Source: Candidatus Nitronauta litoralis (GTDB lineage Bacteria; Nitrospinota; Nitrospinia; Nitrospinales; Nitrospinaceae). From it: a stretch of DNA of 64,000 bases. Numbering within the stretch: the first letter of the stretch is position 1; the number at the start of each line of letters is the position of its first letter. Below the pieces are notes generated by a model, which searched no databases, had not been told where the DNA came from, and worked only from the letters and a program-made list of their open reading frames with translations. Location of the stretch: contig CP048685.1 of NCBI GenBank assembly GCA_015698285.1, positions 2,356,001-2,420,000 of the forward strand, written 5' to 3'. Positions 43,396 to 52,098 of the stretch are shown one piece after another. The translations under genes and the position numbers were made by a program.

Positions 43396-44271
43396 ATGGA
43401 ACCGGCAAAAGCTATGAAAGGCGAAATTCGATCCTTCCTTTCCAAAAAAGGGAAAAATGACGGTAAACTACCGGACATGAGCCAAACAGATCATTTGGGC
43501 GAGAAATCGGAATCGAGTCGTGTCATGGTCAATATCGACCACGTAGATTTTTATTACGGCGAGAAACAGGCGTTGATGGATGTCTGCATGCAGATTCCTG
43601 AAGGTATGATTACCGCTTATATCGGGCCTTCGGGTTGCGGGAAATCAACCCTGCTGCGCTGTCTGAACCGAATGAACGATCTGGTTGATGGCGCCCGGCT
43701 TGAAGGCAAAGTGGAAATTGCTGGAGAGGACATCTACAATTCAAAACTGGAAGTCAGCGACCTGAGAAAACGGGTGGGAATGGTATTTCAGAAATCGAAT
43801 CCTTTCCCAAAAAGTATTTATGAGAATATCGCTTACGGACCTCGTATTCATGGTGTCAAAAGAAAAGACGAGTTGGATGCGATAGTCGAAAAAAGTTTGA
43901 AGTCTGCGGCGTTGTGGGATGAAGTGAAGGATCGCCTGCCGGAAAGTGCATTGGGTATGTCTGGCGGCCAGCAGCAACGGCTTTGTATTGCTCGTGCAAT
44001 AGCGGTTGAGCCGGAAGTGTTGCTGATGGATGAGCCCTGTTCAGCACTCGATCCTATTGCGACTGCAAAAATTGAAGATTTGATGGTAGGCTTGAAAGAA
44101 CATTATACGATTGTCCTGGTGACCCATAACATGCAGCAGGCCGCAAGGGTTTCAGACCACACGGGCTTTCTGTTGATGGGCCGCCTGGTTGAGTTCGATC
44201 ACACGCAATCCCTGTTCACCAATCCTGGACAGCAGGAAACGGAAGACTATATCACCGGCCGGTTTGGCTGA
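43396..44271 (+). CDS. pstB: Phosphate ABC transporter ATPase PstB
   Basis: A 291-residue ABC ATPase. Walker A is [20 protein letters not shown], the Q-loop is [19 protein letters not shown], the signature is [18 protein letters not shown] and Walker B is [13 protein letters not shown]. The match to PstB (CLNRMNDL and FPKSIYEN) is specific. The ~45 residues before [12 protein letters not shown] are extra compared with E. coli PstB; the start may lie later, for example at 43477. It powers import by the PstCA channel. It is 10 bp after pstA. Confidence 0.93.
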   Translation: MEPAKAMKGEIRSFLSKKGKNDGKLPDMSQTDHLGEKSESSRVMVNIDHVDFYYGEKQALMDVCMQIPEGMITAYIGPSGCGKSTLLRCLNRMNDLVDGARLEGKVEIAGEDIYNSKLEVSDLRKRVGMVFQKSNPFPKSIYENIAYGPRIHGVKRKDELDAIVEKSLKSAALWDEVKDRLPESALGMSGGQQQRLCIARAIAVEPEVLLMDEPCSALDPIATAKIEDLMVGLKEHYTIVLVTHNMQQAARVSDHTGFLLMGRLVEFDHTQSLFTNPGQQETEDYITGRFG

Positions 44272-44288
44272 ACCTGGAGCATAAAACC

Positions 44289-45002
44289 ATGCCTCGTCAT
44301 ACCATACATATTGAAAATGCAATTCTGCAGCTCAAGAAGATGACGCATTCTCTCGGTGCCCATGTCGAGGAAAATGTGGGCCGCGCCGTTCGCTCGATCA
44401 TCAATCGGGATGCAAAACTCGCAACCGAGGTTATGCATTCTGATTCCCGAATTGATGAAATGGAAGTAGAGCTGGAAGAGGAATGCCTGAAGGTGCTGGC
44501 GCTTTATCAACCGGTGGCAAACGATCTGAGACTGGTGGTCGCCTACCTTAAAATTAATAATGACCTCGAGCGGATTGGTGACCTCGCCGTCAATATTGCA
44601 GAGCGCTCTGTTTTTCTGGCAGATCAGGTTAAACTCGCCATTCCCGATGAGTTTCCATTGATGGCGGAAAAAACACAATGGATGCTGCAACACGCGCTCG
44701 ATTCCCTGGTGGACCTCGATTCTGTGATGGCTCGCCGGGTGTGTGCCGTTGACGATGAAGTCGATGATCTCAATCGAAAAATGTTTTATACGTTTGAAAG
44801 CCAGTTGGGGACAGGGCCGGAAAAATTGCGTCCCTTACTCGAGTTACTCTCCGCTTCACGCTATCTGGAACGCGTGGCAGATCATGCGACTAATATTTGT
44901 GAAGATGTGATTTATCTGATTGGTGGGGAGATTGTTCGCCACCGAAAGGAAGCACTCATTATCCCAATGGATCAGGTAAAGAAAAGCGGCAGCAAAAGCT
45001 AA
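44289..45002 (+). CDS. phoU: Phosphate signalling regulator PhoU
   Basis: A 237-residue all-helical protein with two PhoU repeats. The repeat signatures are YQPVANDLRLVVAYLKIN with DLERIGDLAVNIAERS, and LLELLSASRYLERVADHATNICED. Metal-binding acidic residues (E/DxxxD) are present in both. It links PstB activity to PhoR inhibition when phosphate is plentiful. It starts 17 bp after pstB and ends the operon. A short self-complementary GATCAATTGATC follows the stop, too compact to be called a terminator. Confidence 0.93.
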   Translation: MPRHTIHIENAILQLKKMTHSLGAHVEENVGRAVRSIINRDAKLATEVMHSDSRIDEMEVELEEECLKVLALYQPVANDLRLVVAYLKINNDLERIGDLAVNIAERSVFLADQVKLAIPDEFPLMAEKTQWMLQHALDSLVDLDSVMARRVCAVDDEVDDLNRKMFYTFESQLGTGPEKLRPLLELLSASRYLERVADHATNICEDVIYLIGGEIVRHRKEALIIPMDQVKKSGSKS

Positions 45003-45038
45003 AGAAAATTTTTGGATCAATTGATCTTTTCGAACGAC

Positions 45039-45674
45039 TTACTTTTTTTGAGATTTCCCCCGCACTGGCCGCACGCCCCCATTGTTGCACAGTTTAAACT
45101 GGCGGATAAAAGTAATCCCGGTAACAAAATAGAAAGTTTTTGCACAACAGTCGGTGAGCTTTGTGAACTCCGCGTCTGAAGTCCAGTACCAATAGGCTGC
45201 CCCTTTTGCAAACTGAGGATCGGTCCGCATCGTGTATTCAGTACTGCCGTCGTGCCCCATGACAACTTCGCGTGTGTCATCATAAATTCCGACCAGCTCC
45301 ATCAGTGAAGGCATTCGCCAATCGGAGTGTCCCGCAAATTTATTTTGATTGAGAGTCGATACGTAATCATTAGATTGATGCCAGTTCAGGCATTTCCCAA
45401 GGTCGGCATAACTGTCCTTTTGAGTCCACACCAAACCATTCCCGTCGGTCAGAGTGCCATCACCGTTGTCAATCAGGTGTATCTTGGGTTCAGGAGGAGG
45501 TGGGGGGATATATTTCGGCGCGACATAAGGCTTGTCCCGGGGCAAATAGCCACTATTGACTGCCCAGGCGGAAGTAACCGTGAAAACCTGGACAACCAAA
45601 GAAAGAGCCACTGCAAATTTTATTGAACGGAGAGAATTTTCAGTGCCCAATCGATGAAAATAATTCATAATCAT
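45039..45674 (-). CDS. Secreted DUF1566 (Lcl-type) protein
   Basis: A 211-residue exported protein. AGGA placed 5 nt before the ATG at 45674 favours this start over an upstream TTG at 45713. A signal peptide ends near SAWAVNS, followed by a proline-rich linker (PKYIPPPPPEP). The DUF1566 domain is clear: DNGDGTLTDGNGLVWTQ, SDWRMPSLMELVGIYD, WYWTSDAE and GGVRPVRG at the end. The domain is C-type-lectin-like and is found in many surface or periplasmic proteins; its role is not known. Convergent with phoU. Confidence 0.85.
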   Translation of the reverse strand: MIMNYFHRLGTENSLRSIKFAVALSLVVQVFTVTSAWAVNSGYLPRDKPYVAPKYIPPPPPEPKIHLIDNGDGTLTDGNGLVWTQKDSYADLGKCLNWHQSNDYVSTLNQNKFAGHSDWRMPSLMELVGIYDDTREVVMGHDGSTEYTMRTDPQFAKGAAYWYWTSDAEFTKLTDCCAKTFYFVTGITFIRQFKLCNNGGVRPVRGKSQKK

Positions 45675-45821
45675 TGAGTTCCTGACGGGTGTATTGCAAT
45701 CACCGGGTAACAAAGTTTAAATGCCTTCTTTTAAATACCACGAATTAGTGTATTCGACAAATAGTGTTCCTGGGTTTTTTCCGGCAAAAAGGGAAAGATT
45801 GTAAAGGATAAGCTATAAACC

Positions 45822-46148
45822 ATGCCTCAATACAGAATCGGAAAACCCGAAGCACCTGGCCCCGGTGAGTGCAAGACCCTTGAAATCGATGGGCATGACA
45901 TCGCGCTTTACAATGTTAATGGGGTGTTTTACGCAACAGATGATTTTTGTAAGCACCGGGGTGGACATTTAGGGGAGGGACATTTGTCTGGTACAACCGT
46001 CACCTGCCCCTTGCACTTCTGGCGTTACGATATCACCAATGGAAGTTGTGCCTCTCACCCCAATGGTGACATTCGGGCATACCCTATTGAGATGAAAGGT
46101 GAGGAACTGATTCTGACAGCCGACCCACCCTTTGAGCGGTTGTTTTAG
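45822..46148 (+). CDS. Rieske [2Fe-2S] ferredoxin
   Basis: A 108-residue soluble Rieske protein. The cluster ligands are in CKHRGGHLGEG (Cys-x-His) and CPLHFWRYDITNG (Cys-x2-His). No TM helix, so it is a ferredoxin like the NirD or BphF type and not a bc1 subunit. It would carry electrons to an oxygenase or reductase, but no partner oxygenase is encoded next to it. Single gene, flanked by reverse-strand genes. The SD is weak. Confidence 0.9.
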   Translation: MPQYRIGKPEAPGPGECKTLEIDGHDIALYNVNGVFYATDDFCKHRGGHLGEGHLSGTTVTCPLHFWRYDITNGSCASHPNGDIRAYPIEMKGEELILTADPPFERLF

Positions 46149-46156
46149 GAACTGAA

Positions 46157-46291
46157 TCAGTGAACGTTGATTTTTAATATAGTGAACAAGGAACCGGGAC
46201 CGCCACGCAGGGTGACGGCCCCGGCAAACCCTTTACTCGTCAGCGCCTCCATTGCTTTGTGGAAAAGGCCAATACCTTCTGATGGGAAGAT
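46157..46291 (-). other. Probable out-of-frame continuation of the YcnI-like gene
   Basis: Read in the neighbouring frame, this gives MLIFPSEGIGLFHKAM... and then KGFAGAVTLRGGPGSLFTIL, ending INVH and TGA at 46157-46159. It has normal codon use and a beta-strand pattern, unlike a random shadow frame. A one-base change near 46290 would join it to the upstream gene (SPSDEDID then MLIFPSEG). Confidence 0.45.
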
Positions 46292-47057
46292 AAGCATCGA
46301 TGTCTTCGTCTGAAGGTGAAACCTCAATTCCAAACCCTTCTCCGCATTCCGGAGCCAGAGGATTATTTTCCTGGTCGCGCACAACAATCAAATGTGGCCA
46401 GAAATTTGGAGGACTTTGGGATACTACCGCCGGGTCATTGAACAGCTCAGTTAAATGCCCAATCCAGATGTCGGCACGATTCTCAGCAGTGCGGGATCGG
46501 GTGCAATAGTTGGCAATCGCGATATTCACTTTTAAACTGGTTGCGCAGGACCCTTCCTTGAATTTTGGGAAGTTCGAGTTCCACGGCACAAGACCAACGT
46601 GATGGGCATCCAACTTTCCGTTGGTGTAATGGATGGCGCGTACATTTTCGCCGAAGGGACCATTTGCCTCAACTTCCGCAATATGGCGAAAAATATTTTT
46701 ATCCTGAACGGCACCAATATCACTGACCGGGCTTCCTTCAATGTGGTCGACCAGATCAACAGATTCATTGTTGTCGGTTGCAACTGCCGTGGTGTTGCCA
46801 TTTGGGAAAACAAGACTCATCGCTCTGATATCAGTTCCGTTACAACCATGAGGAATGCGGACATGGTTGATAACGCTACTGGTTCCTTCCAATTCTTCGC
46901 GAACCGCATATTTGCTCGGTGTATTTTTCTTTAAAATTGTTGTATGTGGGTTGGCAAAAGCTAAATTTACTGCGCCAGATCCGAGGACCATCGCTCCTGT
47001 AACGAGAAGCGATACCCAGCCGAATTTAAAATCATTTTTGGCAGAATAATTTTTCAT
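46233..47057 (-). CDS. Secreted YcnI-like protein, probably frameshifted near its C-terminus
   Basis: AAGGA precedes the ATG at 47057 by 7 nt (a frame from 47084 is less likely). The ~274-residue product has a signal peptide ending at NLAFANP, so the mature N-terminus would begin near a His (NPHTTIL). VINHVRIPHGCNGTDIRAMS resembles the copper-binding YcnI/DUF1775 motif (RxPHGCxG). The rest contains HAEVEANGPFGENVRAIHY-like stretches (true text HIAEVEANGPFGENVRAIHY) and SPPNFWPHLIVVRD. The frame stops at 46233 after an uncharacteristic hydrophilic tail, while another frame (46157-46291) reads as a good continuation. Copper handling is an inference. Confidence 0.7.
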   Translation of the reverse strand: MKNYSAKNDFKFGWVSLLVTGAMVLGSGAVNLAFANPHTTILKKNTPSKYAVREELEGTSSVINHVRIPHGCNGTDIRAMSLVFPNGNTTAVATDNNESVDLVDHIEGSPVSDIGAVQDKNIFRHIAEVEANGPFGENVRAIHYTNGKLDAHHVGLVPWNSNFPKFKEGSCATSLKVNIAIANYCTRSRTAENRADIWIGHLTELFNDPAVVSQSPPNFWPHLIVVRDQENNPLAPECGEGFGIEVSPSDEDIDAYLPIRRYWPFPQSNGGADE

Positions 47058-47096
47058 GATTGATTCCTTATTGGTTGAACACAAATGGTTTCATTT

Positions 47097-47213
47097 TTAG
47101 AAACCGATGTCGCCTGAAATACCAACACCCCCAAAACGGTTTCCAGTAATTGGAATGGTCACCTCATCCCCGGTTGGTTGCCGGATTAATCTACTGATGA
47201 TTGAGGTGCCCAT
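47097..47213 (-). pseudogene. Possible remnant of an outer-membrane beta-barrel C-terminus
   Basis: A 38-codon frame with alternating hydrophobic residues, ending GNRFGGVGISGDIGF and a stop. A terminal Phe after an alternating strand is the classical outer-membrane protein sorting signal. There is no SD, and the upstream sequence has protein-like stretches in other frames, as expected for a decayed gene. It is 40 bp upstream of the YcnI-like gene on the same strand. Confidence 0.3.
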
Positions 47214-47418
47214 GAAAATAAATTTGGCCCTGTCCGGTTGGCAAACCGAAAACAACACACACAGCTATTTTTATAACCGTGAAAATTGGGACAGGTGGCC
47301 ATTAGTCTGGAAAAAACCGGTATCCCAAACTCCATGTGTGGCGGTGGAAGTTACATAGGAATTACCGGGAGAAATTAAATTTCCCCGACAAAAAACCTCA
47401 ATTTAGATCCAGTTTTTT

Positions 47419-47838
47419 CTAGATTTGGAAGGAGATTGTATCTGGAGGGCGTTCCGCCGGAGGGGAGAAAAGGGAATCCCAGCGGAAAGTGGGGAGTGAA
47501 ATCAACTGGCTTTTGAAAGCCGCTATATGTGGCTGTATTTTTGAATATTGAGCCCAGCGGGAATTGTTCTTTTCCGGGAGAGGGTCATGTGAGTCGCCTC
47601 CGCATTCTATCGAAATTTTAATTCCAGAAACGTTAACCTTGTGTATCAAGTGCGGACAAAGCCCTCCGGCATGCTGATGTTTTAAGGGACAGTTGTGCTT
47701 CAGATGATCCGCTTCAACTTGAAACGGGTTGTGAACATGCCGGTGGTGCTGGGCGGCCAGGCTGTTACCTGCAAACTGGATCAACAAAAGGGCGTTGATA
47801 AAAATAGTAAAAAATATTGTTCTCTGAAAACGATTCAT
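47419..47838 (-). CDS. Small secreted His/Cys-rich protein
   Basis: A 139-residue protein with a signal peptide (ends LAAQ, residue 29). Right after it comes a metal-ligand-rich stretch: HHRHVHNPFQ, KHNCPLKHQHAGGLCPHL and IECGGDSHDP. The C-terminus, FSPPAERPPDTIS, resembles short copper-linked periplasmic proteins (DUF2946-like) that end with a Pro-rich tail. With the YcnI-like neighbour this suggests copper or other heavy-metal handling, but no oxidase or P-type ATPase is encoded nearby. No named family is certain. Confidence 0.65.
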   Translation of the reverse strand: MNRFQRTIFFTIFINALLLIQFAGNSLAAQHHRHVHNPFQVEADHLKHNCPLKHQHAGGLCPHLIHKVNVSGIKISIECGGDSHDPLPEKNNSRWAQYSKIQPHIAAFKSQLISLPTFRWDSLFSPPAERPPDTISFQI

Positions 47839-48120
47839 TCGCGGAGAAAATCCATTTTAACCAAAAGAATGAAAAAGACGATTAGATATCAGAAGAACGA
47901 AAGTTATCACAAATTAATTGAGCCGGCAAATTTTTCAAGAAATGCTAATGAATAATGAAAGTTGCGAACACTATGCTAATAAAAAAAGAGTATTAGCTGG
48001 ATATAATGTTGGCAGGCTCTAGCTTTGTAGTGCCAGTGGGGATATTGGGATTGGATATTTCCTACGCCTTACCTGGCTGGGAGAAGAAAAGCTTTCATAA
48101 TGAAAAACGGGACTTAGTTC

Positions 48121-50697
48121 TCAGCTATCCAGTTTGCGGAAAGTGAGGCTGGGTTTGTTGCGGAGCACATCAAGGCTGGACAGCACTCCGGTGATGGTGG
48201 TTAGAATAATAGAAATAATAAGTGCCAGGCTGATGGGGCCTGGTCGAAAATGCCAGGGAGATTTCACAGCGTATTCCATCACGGCCCATGACAATCCAAC
48301 CGAAAGGATGACGCCTACTACGGCAGCGACTATTCCCAGGGTCGCGTATTCATAAGCGAGAATTCTTGCCACTATATTTTGTTTGGCGCCAAGGGTTTTT
48401 AGGATGGCGGCTTCTTTTAAACGTCGAAACTTTGTGGAAGCTATGGCGCCAGACAAAATGATCAGGCCTGACAGGATTGCAAAAGTCGACATGAAGTCAA
48501 CCAGGGTGAGCAGTTTGCCAACAACTGTTTCGACGGTTTCAATAATGTCACGGGTGCCTAGAGCGGTTATATTGGGCAAGGCTTTTACCACCGCTGTTTG
48601 CACTTCAAGTTCTTTCGCCTTATCAACCGTGACTGACGCAACGAATGTCAGTGGCGCGCCTTCCAGTGCCCCGGGTGAAAATATCATGTAAAAATTGGTG
48701 CGCATGTTGCGCCAGTTGACTTTCCTGATGCTGGTAACCGGAGCCTCGATAGGTATCCCCTGAATTTCCATAATCAGCGTGGAACCGATTTCGGCACCCA
48801 ACCGACGGGCGGCGTCTTCTTCCAGGGAAACCTGGGGTATCGAGGCTTCCTCGGGTTTCCACCATTTACCATCGACTACCTCATTGCCCGGTGGTGGAAC
48901 CCCTTTGGAATAGGTCAACACGAATTCACGGTTAATGAACCATTCTTCACGTGCACGGTCCGTGTATTCCCATTCTGCAATTTTCTTGTCATCAATCTGT
49001 GATATGCGAGCCCGCACCAGCGGGGTGATATCCACCTTCGCCTCGGGTGCAGTCGAAGCCATTACGGTTTTAAATGTCTCCTCCTGATCTTTCTGGATAT
49101 CGATAAAAAAGTAGTTAGGCGGTGCCCCCTTGGTGTTTTCTTTTAGCATGGAAACAAGATCCATCTGCACAAGGCGGATAGTCAATACCAGCATGATTCC
49201 CATGCCCAGAGCGGTGATGATGGACCGCGCCTGATTGTTGGGGCGGAATAAATTAGCCAGGCCATATCGCCTTGTCATCAAAGGCGAAGGCGGCAGGCGT
49301 TTGATGAGTTTTAATACAAGGGTGGAAATTGTGAACAGAAGCAATGCAGCGACACAGAGTGCAACAAGAAACACCAGGCCTCGTTTCACAGATTCCGCCT
49401 GCCAGAAAATACTGCCTGCCAGCCCTGCGGCAAAAATAATGCTGACCACCCACCGTTGCCGACGTGACCCTTTCCCAAGCTCTTCTTCTTCCGCGATATG
49501 CCGAAACAGACGCAAAGGTTTGGTGCGCACGGCCCGAACGAGAGGCCATAATGCAAACAACAGCGTTGTTCCCATACCAAGTAGAAGTGCCTGCGCTGCC
49601 GGACGCCAATCGAATTCAGGTGTCAGGGTTATTCGCAGTAAACCTTCTATTTTAGGAGGTAGCAGATATTGAAGACCATAACCTGCGGCGATCCCCAGCA
49701 GGCTTCCTGCAAGTCCAAGAAACAAGGCCTGGAACAGGTAAATCCTGAAAATCGTTTTGGGCCGTGCTCCAATGCAGGTCAGAATGGCGATAGTGTCCAG
49801 CTTTTGTGACATAAAAGTGCGAACGATCATGGCAACCCCAATTCCCCCCATTAAAAGTGCTATGACACCGAGGGTGCCGAGATAATTGCTGATGCGCTTT
49901 ATGGATTGAGTGAGCGACGATTGCATGTCCTCAAAGGTCCGCAACGTTGCTGCCTTGTCCGTCAGTCCGCCTTGCAGGGTGAAGAGGGCGCGGTCAAGAT
50001 TCTCTCCCTGGGGCAATCCGATCAGTGTACGGTGTTTCACCCGGCTGCCGGGAGCAATCAGTTGGGCTTCCTTCAATGTTTCAAGCGATACCATGACACG
50101 CGGCCCGATACTGAAGGCACGTGATATTCGATCCGGTTCTGCTTCCAGTATTCCAGATACCCGGGCACGAATTTTACCCAAGCCAAAGGTATCCCCTATC
50201 TTCAACCCGGTTTTTATGAGGAAATTAGTCTCTACCAGGGCGCCGTTGTCTTTAAAATGTTCGGGCAGACCGAGCGTTGGTTGAGTTTTGATTTCACCAT
50301 ACAGGGGGTAGAGCGGGGGAACGGATGGAACGGCTTTCAGCTCAACCAGTAGAGATGATCCTTTTCCTTCCCTGACCTGGCCTGAAAGCTGCACCATTGC
50401 GTGCAGTTCTTTTACAAAAACAAAACGGGTTTCAGGGGGTAGCGCTTGTTGCTGGTAGGCGAGGTCCTCTTTTTTCTGAGCCCAGGAACTTTTAATTTCG
50501 ATGTCGGCGGCCAACAAGCCTTTCGATTCCCGTTTGATCGATGTCTCCAGCAGAGCCGAAAAACTTTTGATCATCATCACCGCACCGACGCCGATGGCGA
50601 GGCACAGAACGAAAAACAGGAACCGTTTGCCTGCACCCCGACTTTCCGAATTTACCAGCCTAATTTGTTGGCCAAGTGAAAGTTGGCTTGTGGTCAT
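48121..50697 (-). CDS. FtsX-like ABC exporter permease (YbbP type)
   Basis: An 858-residue permease with two FtsX domains. TM1 (about 24-45) is followed by a MacB-like periplasmic domain (about 45-255) and three helices (about 275-400), then two more helices (about 418-460), a second periplasmic region and the C-terminal FtsX core (LSGLIILSGAIASTKFRRLK and EAAILKTLGAKQNIV). Size and order match YbbP. It overlaps the ATPase gene by 4 bp (ATGA). YbbAP-type transporters are mechanotransmission machines thought to work on lipids or hydrophobic compounds; in E. coli they lie next to tesA, as here. Confidence 0.9.
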   Translation of the reverse strand: MTTSQLSLGQQIRLVNSESRGAGKRFLFFVLCLAIGVGAVMMIKSFSALLETSIKRESKGLLAADIEIKSSWAQKKEDLAYQQQALPPETRFVFVKELHAMVQLSGQVREGKGSSLLVELKAVPSVPPLYPLYGEIKTQPTLGLPEHFKDNGALVETNFLIKTGLKIGDTFGLGKIRARVSGILEAEPDRISRAFSIGPRVMVSLETLKEAQLIAPGSRVKHRTLIGLPQGENLDRALFTLQGGLTDKAATLRTFEDMQSSLTQSIKRISNYLGTLGVIALLMGGIGVAMIVRTFMSQKLDTIAILTCIGARPKTIFRIYLFQALFLGLAGSLLGIAAGYGLQYLLPPKIEGLLRITLTPEFDWRPAAQALLLGMGTTLLFALWPLVRAVRTKPLRLFRHIAEEEELGKGSRRQRWVVSIIFAAGLAGSIFWQAESVKRGLVFLVALCVAALLLFTISTLVLKLIKRLPPSPLMTRRYGLANLFRPNNQARSIITALGMGIMLVLTIRLVQMDLVSMLKENTKGAPPNYFFIDIQKDQEETFKTVMASTAPEAKVDITPLVRARISQIDDKKIAEWEYTDRAREEWFINREFVLTYSKGVPPPGNEVVDGKWWKPEEASIPQVSLEEDAARRLGAEIGSTLIMEIQGIPIEAPVTSIRKVNWRNMRTNFYMIFSPGALEGAPLTFVASVTVDKAKELEVQTAVVKALPNITALGTRDIIETVETVVGKLLTLVDFMSTFAILSGLIILSGAIASTKFRRLKEAAILKTLGAKQNIVARILAYEYATLGIVAAVVGVILSVGLSWAVMEYAVKSPWHFRPGPISLALIISIILTTITGVLSSLDVLRNKPSLTFRKLDS

Positions 50698-51377
50698 GGA
50701 CTGGGCCGTGAAGGCTGGTCGGCGATGATTTTTCCATCGGCCATCGTGAGGATCCGTTGCGAGCGCTGGGCTACCGGGGGTTCATGGGTTACCAGAAGGA
50801 TGGTTGCCTGCTTGACCCGGTGCAGTTCACCGATTAAATCCAGGATACGGTCGGAGTTGGTTGAATCAAGATTCCCGGTGGGTTCGTCAGCAAGAACATA
50901 TTCAGGTTCGTTGACGAATGCCCGTGCCAGGGACAGGCGTTGTTGCTCGCCGCCTGAAAGCTGGGACGGGTAATGATGCAACCGCTCCCCCAGTCCCACA
51001 ATCCCGAGGAGGTCGTTGGATTTTTTGTGCGCCCCTTCTGTGTGGTTGAGTTCTGCCGATAAAATGACATTTTCAAGTGCGGTGAGTGTCGGGATCAAAT
51101 GGAAATTCTGGAAAACAAAACCAAAGCGTTTTCCCCGCAGTTCCGCGAGTGCATCTTCATCAAGTTTCGTGATATCCTGACCGTCAATAACAATTCGTCC
51201 ACTGGTGGGTGCGTCGAGTCCGGCAATAAGACTGAGCAGTGTGGTTTTGCCGCTTCCCGAGGCTCCGGTTATGGCAACAAATTCACCCCGCGGGACGGTG
51301 AGGTTGATTCCATTGAGGATATCGACCCGGTGCCCGCCACCATGCAGGGATTTATTGAGTTGTTCGATTTCAATCAT
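50694..51377 (-). CDS. ABC transporter ATPase (YbbA/LolD-MacB type)
   Basis: A 227-residue ATPase of the lipoprotein/macrolide exporter class. Walker [22 protein letters not shown]-loop [20 protein letters not shown], signature [17 protein letters not shown], Walker [14 protein letters not shown] and H-loop LVTHEP are all intact. [14 protein letters not shown] is typical for partners of FtsX-like permeases. The stop overlaps the permease start, implying translational coupling. It is divergent from tesA with a gap of about 95 bp. Confidence 0.93.
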   Translation of the reverse strand: MIEIEQLNKSLHGGGHRVDILNGINLTVPRGEFVAITGASGSGKTTLLSLIAGLDAPTSGRIVIDGQDITKLDEDALAELRGKRFGFVFQNFHLIPTLTALENVILSAELNHTEGAHKKSNDLLGIVGLGERLHHYPSQLSGGEQQRLSLARAFVNEPEYVLADEPTGNLDSTNSDRILDLIGELHRVKQATILLVTHEPPVAQRSQRILTMADGKIIADQPSRPSP

Positions 51378-51471
51378 TTTCTTCTTTCCGGCTTAACTTA
51401 CTGTGCAAAGCTTCCTGGGATTTCCCCATGCAGATCGTAAAAAGGTATCCCTTTATTGTTACAAAGTCTGG

Positions 51472-52098
51472 ATGCCGACTCCAGCGGTTTTTTTATTTGC
51501 CTGGTTGTTTTTTTTCGTTGCCCCGGCAATGGGGGCACCGGTGATTCTTGCTTTTGGTGACAGCCTCACTGCCGGGTTTGGTGTGAACCAGCAGGAGAGC
51601 TATCCGGCGCGGTTACAGTCCTTGCTAAAGGAGGAAGGATACTCGTACAAGGTGGTCAATGCCGGTGTCAGTGGAGACACAACTGCAGGTGGGCTTCGCC
51701 GCATTGACTGGCTTCTGAAGCACAAACCTTCCATTGTTATTCTGGAACTTGGTGCGAACGATGGACTACGTGGTTTGCCACTTGAGGAGATGGAGAGCAA
51801 TCTGGAAACCATTATCCTGACGTGTCAAAAACAGGGGGCCAGGGTTTTGCTGGCGGGTATGAAAATTCCACCAAACTATGGTGAAGATTACACGAAAGGG
51901 TTTGAAACAGTATTTTCAAAGCTTGCGGAAAAACACGGAACCGGGTTTATACCCTTTTTTCTGGAAAACGTGGCTGCGGTGCAAGAGTTGACCCGGCCAG
52001 ACGGAATCCACCCCGTGGGCGAGGGATATGCGGTTGTGGTCCAGACTGTTTGGGAATATTTGAAGCCGATGTTAGAGCGACAGGAAGCTTCCCGTTAG
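51472..52098 (+). CDS. tesA: Periplasmic GDSL esterase / lysophospholipase TesA
   Basis: A SGNH hydrolase of 208 residues. The frame extends to GTG 51403, but the ATG at 51472 begins directly at a signal peptide (MPTPAVFLFAWLFFFVAP). Catalytic blocks: I, LAFGDSLTAGFGV (Ser); II, the Gly in GVSGDTTAGGLRR; III, LGANDGLRGLP (Asn); V, RPDGIHPVGEGY (Asp and His). E. coli TesA is a thioesterase/lysophospholipase/arylesterase in the periplasm. It is divergent from the YbbA/YbbP-like genes, the same association as in enterobacteria. The 3' end overlaps the convergent TrpD-like gene by 4 bp. Confidence 0.92.
   Translation: MPTPAVFLFAWLFFFVAPAMGAPVILAFGDSLTAGFGVNQQESYPARLQSLLKEEGYSYKVVNAGVSGDTTAGGLRRIDWLLKHKPSIVILELGANDGLRGLPLEEMESNLETIILTCQKQGARVLLAGMKIPPNYGEDYTKGFETVFSKLAEKHGTGFIPFFLENVAAVQELTRPDGIHPVGEGYAVVVQTVWEYLKPMLERQEASR

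Noticed and set aside
47107-47358. 83-codon forward frame upstream of the YcnI-like gene
   Set aside because: No SD, no protein-like pattern; the reverse strand has the more credible outer-membrane remnant.
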